This document shows, piece by piece, positions 63,005-64,000 of a DNA stretch of 64,000 nt. The notes beneath the pieces were generated by a model, which made no database searches, had not been told where the DNA came from, and saw only the letters and a list, made by a program, of their open reading frames with translations. Position 1 is the first letter of the stretch; the number at the start of each line of letters is the position of its first letter. Position numbers and translations under genes: made by a program. This DNA comes from Streptomyces sp. NBC_01235. GTDB taxonomy: Bacteria; Actinomycetota; Actinomycetes; Streptomycetales; Streptomycetaceae. The stretch covers positions 7,068,001-7,132,000 of the forward strand of contig NZ_CP108513.1 in assembly GCF_035989285.1 (NCBI RefSeq), written 5' to 3'.

Positions 63005-64000
63005 ATGGCGGACACCACGGGACCCCCCACGGGAAACTTCACGCACACCGAGGCTCCATCCGACATCGACAACAACGCCTCCCCCCGCAAGTCCAGTTGG
63101 AAGTACATCGGCCCGGGCATCGTGGTCGCGGCGACGGGCGTCGGCGCCGGCGACCTGGTGGCCACGCTGATCGCCGGCAGCAACTTCGGCTACACCCTGC
63201 TCTGGGCGGCGATCATCGGCTGCCTGGTCAAGATCTCCCTCGCCGAGGCGGCCGGCCGCTGGCACCTCTCCACCGGCCGCACCCTCTTCGACGGCTGGGC
63301 GAGCCTGGGCCGTTGGACGACGTGGTTCTTCGTCGTCTACGTGGTCGTCTGGGGCTTCGTCTACGGCGCGGCGGCGATGTCGTCGAGCGCGCTGCCGCTC
63401 CAGGCGCTGTTCCCGGACGTGATGGACCTCAAGTCGTGGGCCATCGCCTGTGGTCTGGTGGGCCTGGTGTTCGTCTGGTTCAACAAGTACGCCGTCTTCG
63501 AGAAGGTCATGACGGTCCTGGTGGGCGTCATGTTCGTGGTGACGGTCTACCTGGCGATCCGGGTCACCCCGAACCTCGGCGACGCCTTCGCGGGCCTCCT
63601 CCCGGTCCTGCCGGACGAGAAGGACTCGGTCCTCAACACCCTCGGCCTGATCGGCGGCGTCGGCGGCACGATCACGCTGGCCGCGTACGGCTACTGGGTC
63701 AACGCCAAGGGCTGGACGAACACGGGCTGGATGAAGGTCATGCGGCTGGACAACCGGGTCGCGTACATCACCACCGGCATCTTCGTCGTCGCGATGCTCT
63801 TCGTCGGCGCGGAGCTGCTGCACTCCGCGAACGTGGCGATCGCGAGCGGCGACAAGGGGCTCGTCCAGCTGAGCGACATCCTGGAGGCGGAGTACGGTGC
63901 GGCGACGGCCAAGTTCTTCCTGATCGGCTTCTTCGCCACCTCCTTCACCTCCCTGATCGGCGTCTGGCACGGCGTGAGCCTGATGTTCGCCGACTTCGTG
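63005..64000 (+). CDS. Nramp-related divalent-metal transporter (partial, runs off the window)
   Basis: 332 codons are visible from the ATG at 63005; the gene continues beyond 64000. N-terminal soluble part (about 30 residues), then helix 1 KYIGPGIVVAATGVGAGDLV, helix 2 region FGYTLLWAAIIGCLVKI, and at least six further helices. Canonical Nramp has DPGN in helix 1 and MPH in helix 6; here helix 1 reads GVGAGDLVA and the sixth helix region reads ITLAAYGYWVNAKGW, so the metal site differs. The family is clear from GP/GAGDL and EAAGRWHLSTGRTLFDG. Substrate may be Mg or another ion, or different chemistry. Confidence 0.85.
   Translation, partial: MADTTGPPTGNFTHTEAPSDIDNNASPRKSSWKYIGPGIVVAATGVGAGDLVATLIAGSNFGYTLLWAAIIGCLVKISLAEAAGRWHLSTGRTLFDGWASLGRWTTWFFVVYVVVWGFVYGAAAMSSSALPLQALFPDVMDLKSWAIACGLVGLVFVWFNKYAVFEKVMTVLVGVMFVVTVYLAIRVTPNLGDAFAGLLPVLPDEKDSVLNTLGLIGGVGGTITLAAYGYWVNAKGWTNTGWMKVMRLDNRVAYITTGIFVVAMLFVGAELLHSANVAIASGDKGLVQLSDILEAEYGAATAKFFLIGFFATSFTSLIGVWHGVSLMFADFV

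Overview
This window is chromosomal DNA from a Streptomyces-like actinomycete. The evidence is the very high GC content and third-position GC bias, GTG and TTG starts with AGGAGG-type ribosome sites, a mycothiol S-conjugate amidase, thiol-stress (SigR-type) promoters, an LAXTG sortase substrate, MmyB-like regulators and several large STAND regulators. From memory, the order msrA - metB - ilvA - greA - mca - pckG resembles the SCO4930-SCO5020 part of the S. coelicolor chromosome. No database was searched.

Layout. 0-5.6 kb: cell-envelope genes (a lipoprotein, a small sortase-anchored protein, an L,D-transpeptidase lipoprotein, a MacB/FtsX-type ABC pair). 5.6-13.3 kb: accessory enzymes (VOC remnant, MmyB regulator divergent from a zinc alcohol dehydrogenase, decayed IS30 transposase, VOC protein, S51 peptidase, serine hydrolase, DUF4389 protein, flavodoxin, first msrA). 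13.6-19.1 kb: a mosaic of small gene units punctuated by six copies (R1-R6) of a roughly 60-100 bp repeat that resembles the 3' end of msrA. 19-29.9 kb: second msrA, metB, a sigma-like/membrane pair, MarR, ilvA, a DrrAB-type transporter with a decayed extra permease, greA, mca. 30-41.7 kb: a TPR STAND ATPase, a thioredoxin-fold protein, Mut7-C protein, TetR and MFS pump, TrhA, pckG. 41.8-48.2 kb: a TelA/VWA/solute-binding operon and an aminotransferase. 48.2-55.8 kb: a secreted protease and a D-amino-acid divergon (D-aminoacylase and D-amino-acid dehydratase facing a PfkB kinase, IclR regulator and RidA, with a GntP permease remnant). 55.8-64 kb: an acidic protein, secreted M14 carboxypeptidase, a LuxR-type STAND regulator, a MEDS protein, an RsbW-like ATPase and the start of an Nramp-related transporter that runs off the window.

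How parts work together. Both msrA genes carry perfect GGAAT-N18-GTT promoters, and mca has a near match, suggesting joint control by the thiol-oxidative-stress sigma factor. In the mosaic, the three-gene unit at 13.8-16.1 kb has the same 16-bp palindrome in both of its promoter regions, a likely operator for its own regulator. In the D-amino-acid cluster, the dehydratase should release reactive enamines that RidA hydrolyses. A palindrome between the divergent halves is a likely IclR operator.

Most notable. The repeat array between about 13.6 and 19.1 kb looks cassette-like: mostly one gene per unit, often ending just before a repeat. The repeat core is a 36-bp hairpin-forming sequence that also sits in frame inside the C-terminus of the intact msrA. 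No recombinase is visible in the window, so the mobilising enzyme is unknown and the mechanism is inference.
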